Source: Bacteroidia bacterium | GTDB lineage: Bacteria > Bacteroidota > Bacteroidia > NS11-12g > UBA955 | Length of the DNA stretch: 64,000 nt | Assembly: GCA_023228875.1 (NCBI GenBank) | Contig: JALOAG010000006.1 | Location: 76,520 to 140,519, forward strand | Direction: 5' to 3' | Part shown: one piece after another, positions 62,592-64,000 of the stretch | How the letters are laid out: the number at the start of each line of letters is the position of its first letter | Numbering within the stretch: position 1 is the stretch's first letter | Made by a program: the position numbers and the translations under genes | Notes under the pieces: model-generated | The model's database searches: none | What the model was told of the DNA's origin: nothing | Seen by the model: the letters and a program-made list of their open reading frames with translations, nothing else

Positions 62592-63110
62592 ATGAAAGAG
62601 ATTTTAAAAGAAGTATATCAACACTGCCAAGACATGCAAAAGATGGCTGAAACAAAAAATGCCGGACTTATTGCGTTTAATGGTGCAATTACTTTGGCAA
62701 CAATTAAGTTGCTGACAGACGGAATGCAGAACTGCTATTTTCAGTATTACTTGTTCTTTGTGTTATTCTGCTCATTGATTTCAATATTTCTAAATCTATC
62801 TGCTATAAGTGCTCAATTGAAGCATAAAGAACAAGAAATCTCAAATCACAAAAGCCAAAACCTCTTGTTCTTTGGAACTGTCGCAAATTATACTCCAGAA
62901 GACTACTTAAAACAGTTAAAAACGGAATACAGTTTAACAGATGAAATCACAAAGTATAATATAGACCAGTCCAGACAAGTTGTAATAAATGCCCAAATAG
63001 CTCTGCGAAAATTCAAGTTGTTTAACTCTGCATTTAAGTGGACGATTGCTGGCATCGCTACACCTCTCAGCGTTGTAATTTATCTTTTATTCTTTGACAA
63101 CAACAAATAA
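62592..63110 (+). CDS. Pycsar effector, PycTM type (DUF5706-like)
   Basis: 172 residues with two hydrophobic segments near residues 24-42 and 52-72 and one at the C-terminus (ATPLSVVIYLLFF), the layout of Pycsar transmembrane effectors. It lies immediately upstream of a class III cyclase (the ATG of the cyclase overlaps the stop). In known systems the effector damages the membrane when cyclic UMP or CMP is made during phage infection. Confidence 0.78.
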   Translation: MKEILKEVYQHCQDMQKMAETKNAGLIAFNGAITLATIKLLTDGMQNCYFQYYLFFVLFCSLISIFLNLSAISAQLKHKEQEISNHKSQNLLFFGTVANYTPEDYLKQLKTEYSLTDEITKYNIDQSRQVVINAQIALRKFKLFNSAFKWTIAGIATPLSVVIYLLFFDNNK

Positions 63111-63853
63111 TGGGATTAAAGCAAGATATTACAGATAAAGTGAAAGCTATCATGGACGAGGAGTTCAAGATAGAAGATGTTGCGTATGTGCCTGACATCA
63201 AAAATTCCAAATTAACTTTTGGGAATACAGGACTAAAGTTTGAAGCAACAGTTTTATATATTGATATGCGGGGTTCGACTGAGATATTAAACAAACACAA
63301 CAAAGCTTCAGTTGCGAAAATGCACATGGCATATTTTCATACAGTAGTAAAAATAGCTAAATCGCTTGGAGGAGAGGTTCGAAGTTTTAATGGCGACAGT
63401 ATGTTGGTGTTTTTTCAAGGCACGACAAAACAAACTTTAAGTAACGCAGTTCAAGCCGCAATGCAAATGAAATTTATGATTTCTAATTCTGATAGTGGAA
63501 TAAACAAATATCTTGCTCAATACTCTGCTTTAAATTTTGGTATTGGACTTGACGATGGAGACATTCTCTGCACAAAAATTGGAGTTGGAGGAGACTCGAA
63601 CAACCAAGACCTAATGTGGATAGGAAATTGTGTAAACAAATCAACTGCAATAAGCGACAAATGCCAAGCTCCAAATCATATTGGTATTTCAAAATATGTT
63701 TACGACAATTTAACTGATTCCGCGAAATACGGAACAAGAAAAAACTATTGGGGGCAAGACGAGAAAGTTGACATGTGGACTGCCGCATATTTTAATTACA
63801 ATGGAAAGACAGAAACTTATTATTACACTACATGGCACTGGACAGTAACTTAG
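63110..63853 (+). CDS. pycC: Pycsar uridylate/cytidylate cyclase, PycC-like (class III cyclase)
   Basis: 247 residues forming one class III nucleotide cyclase domain: VLYIDMRGSTE with metal-binding D52, SFNGDSMLVFF with D96, FGIGLDDGDILCTKIG, and DLMWIGNCVNKSTAIS. The context beside a PycTM-like effector points to pyrimidine cyclic nucleotide signalling. The base specificity (U or C) cannot be read off with certainty. Confidence 0.82.
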   Translation: MGLKQDITDKVKAIMDEEFKIEDVAYVPDIKNSKLTFGNTGLKFEATVLYIDMRGSTEILNKHNKASVAKMHMAYFHTVVKIAKSLGGEVRSFNGDSMLVFFQGTTKQTLSNAVQAAMQMKFMISNSDSGINKYLAQYSALNFGIGLDDGDILCTKIGVGGDSNNQDLMWIGNCVNKSTAISDKCQAPNHIGISKYVYDNLTDSAKYGTRKNYWGQDEKVDMWTAAYFNYNGKTETYYYTTWHWTVT

Positions 63854-63860
63854 AAAAGGC

Positions 63861-63879
63861 TACAGCTAACAGGCGTAGC
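63861..63879 (+). repeat. Left remnant of attC-like site 6
   Basis: TACAGCTAAC closes cassette E (complement of GTTAGCTGTA at 62561). The site is then interrupted after GGCGTAGC by the second insertion sequence copy. Confidence 0.7.
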
Positions 63880-64000
63880 TGTTGCACAACTCTCTAAAAA
63901 AAGAAAAAAACATCAAAAACGGCTTCATTAGAAGCGTTTTAAGCACACTTGTTTTTTCAACTATGCTTTTTAAGTTGGTTTTTTGGGTGGTTTATATAGG
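63880..64000 (-). mobile_element. Second copy of the IS1182-like element, cut by the window end
   Basis: Starts with TGTTGCACAACTCTC and matches the left 120 bp of the complete copy with only about two differences, in the same orientation. The transposase part lies outside the window. Confidence 0.85.

Larger units (their letters stand above)
45465..63879 (+). mobile_element. Integron-like cassette array of defence genes (integrase not in window)
   Basis: Six cassettes in head-to-tail order. Each starts with GTT plus a cassette-specific sequence, and its matching reverse complement followed by AAC is found at its end: GTTGGCAGC/GCTGCCAAC, GTTGGGCG/CGCCCAAC, GTTAGGCAC/GTGCCTAAC, GTTAGCGGTT/AACCGCTAAC, GTTATGCCCA/TGGGCATAAC, GTTAGCTGTA/TACAGCTAAC. 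This is the behaviour predicted for circularising integron cassettes. Each junction carries a 19-bp imperfect hairpin. All cassette genes are on the plus strand. No tyrosine-recombinase integrase is present, so it is a cluster of attC-like sites without integrase as far as can be seen. Confidence 0.82.

Noticed and set aside
1..64000. CRISPR array or rRNA operon
   Set aside because: No regularly spaced short repeats and no rRNA sequence were seen; the repeats at the cassette junctions are spaced by whole genes and have integron-type geometry.

Overview
The window is a low-GC bacterial chromosome segment from a member of the Bacteroidota. Evidence for this is (i) secreted proteins ending in Por/type-IX secretion (T9SS) sorting domains, (ii) repeated TAnnTTTG promoter boxes typical of the phylum, usually without a Shine-Dalgarno sequence, and (iii) gene content such as a fused SecDF, the topoisomerase IV pair and MbnP/MbnH-like proteins. 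Genus cannot be decided from sequence alone.

Positions 1-44,200 are ordinary core chromosome. They hold amino-acid catabolism (tyrosine phenol-lyase, histidine ammonia-lyase), informational genes (hisS, dnaN, ruvB, lepA, topoisomerase IV parE/parC, tmk, Sua5/YwlC-type tRNA modification), envelope genes (secDF, lpxK, flippase, acyltransferase, lytic transglycosylase), a diheme peroxidase with its MbnP-like partner, and one tRNA-Arg(CCG). Short operons include hisS-hutH-NUDIX and parE-parC-mscS-tmk. Several rho-independent terminators are clear.

Positions 44,200-45,465 are a scar. They hold the 3' remnant of a type I restriction gene, a 70-bp inverted-repeat element and a truncated thioredoxin-like gene with its CPVC motif.

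Positions 45,465-63,879 are the remarkable part: an integron-like cassette array. Six consecutive units each start with a GTT core box, followed 17-19 nt later by a conserved GxCGAC box. Each ends with an AAC core box that is the reverse complement of its own start box. Neighbouring units are separated by ~130-bp attC-like sites with a conserved 19-bp imperfect stem (left arm beginning CGGTTTTGCG, right arm ending GCAAAGCCG). No integrase is visible in the window.

The cassettes carry, in order: (0) a 7.9-kb type I restriction-modification operon with an XRE regulator and a PrrC/RloC-like putative anticodon nuclease; (A) two DUF488 proteins plus a CFI-box protein; (B) a type II-like restriction-modification pair; (C) two small unknown proteins; (D) a GHKL-ATPase fused to an HExxH metallopeptidase-like end; (E) a Pycsar antiphage pair (membrane effector plus class III pyrimidine cyclase). 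All genes point the same way. Several cassettes bring their own promoters.

Two copies of an IS1182-like insertion sequence sit inside attC-like sites at matching positions. One is complete at 59,106-60,913. The other is cut off by the window end at 63,880. The array reads as a mobile defence-gene bank in a phylum where integrons are not the textbook case.
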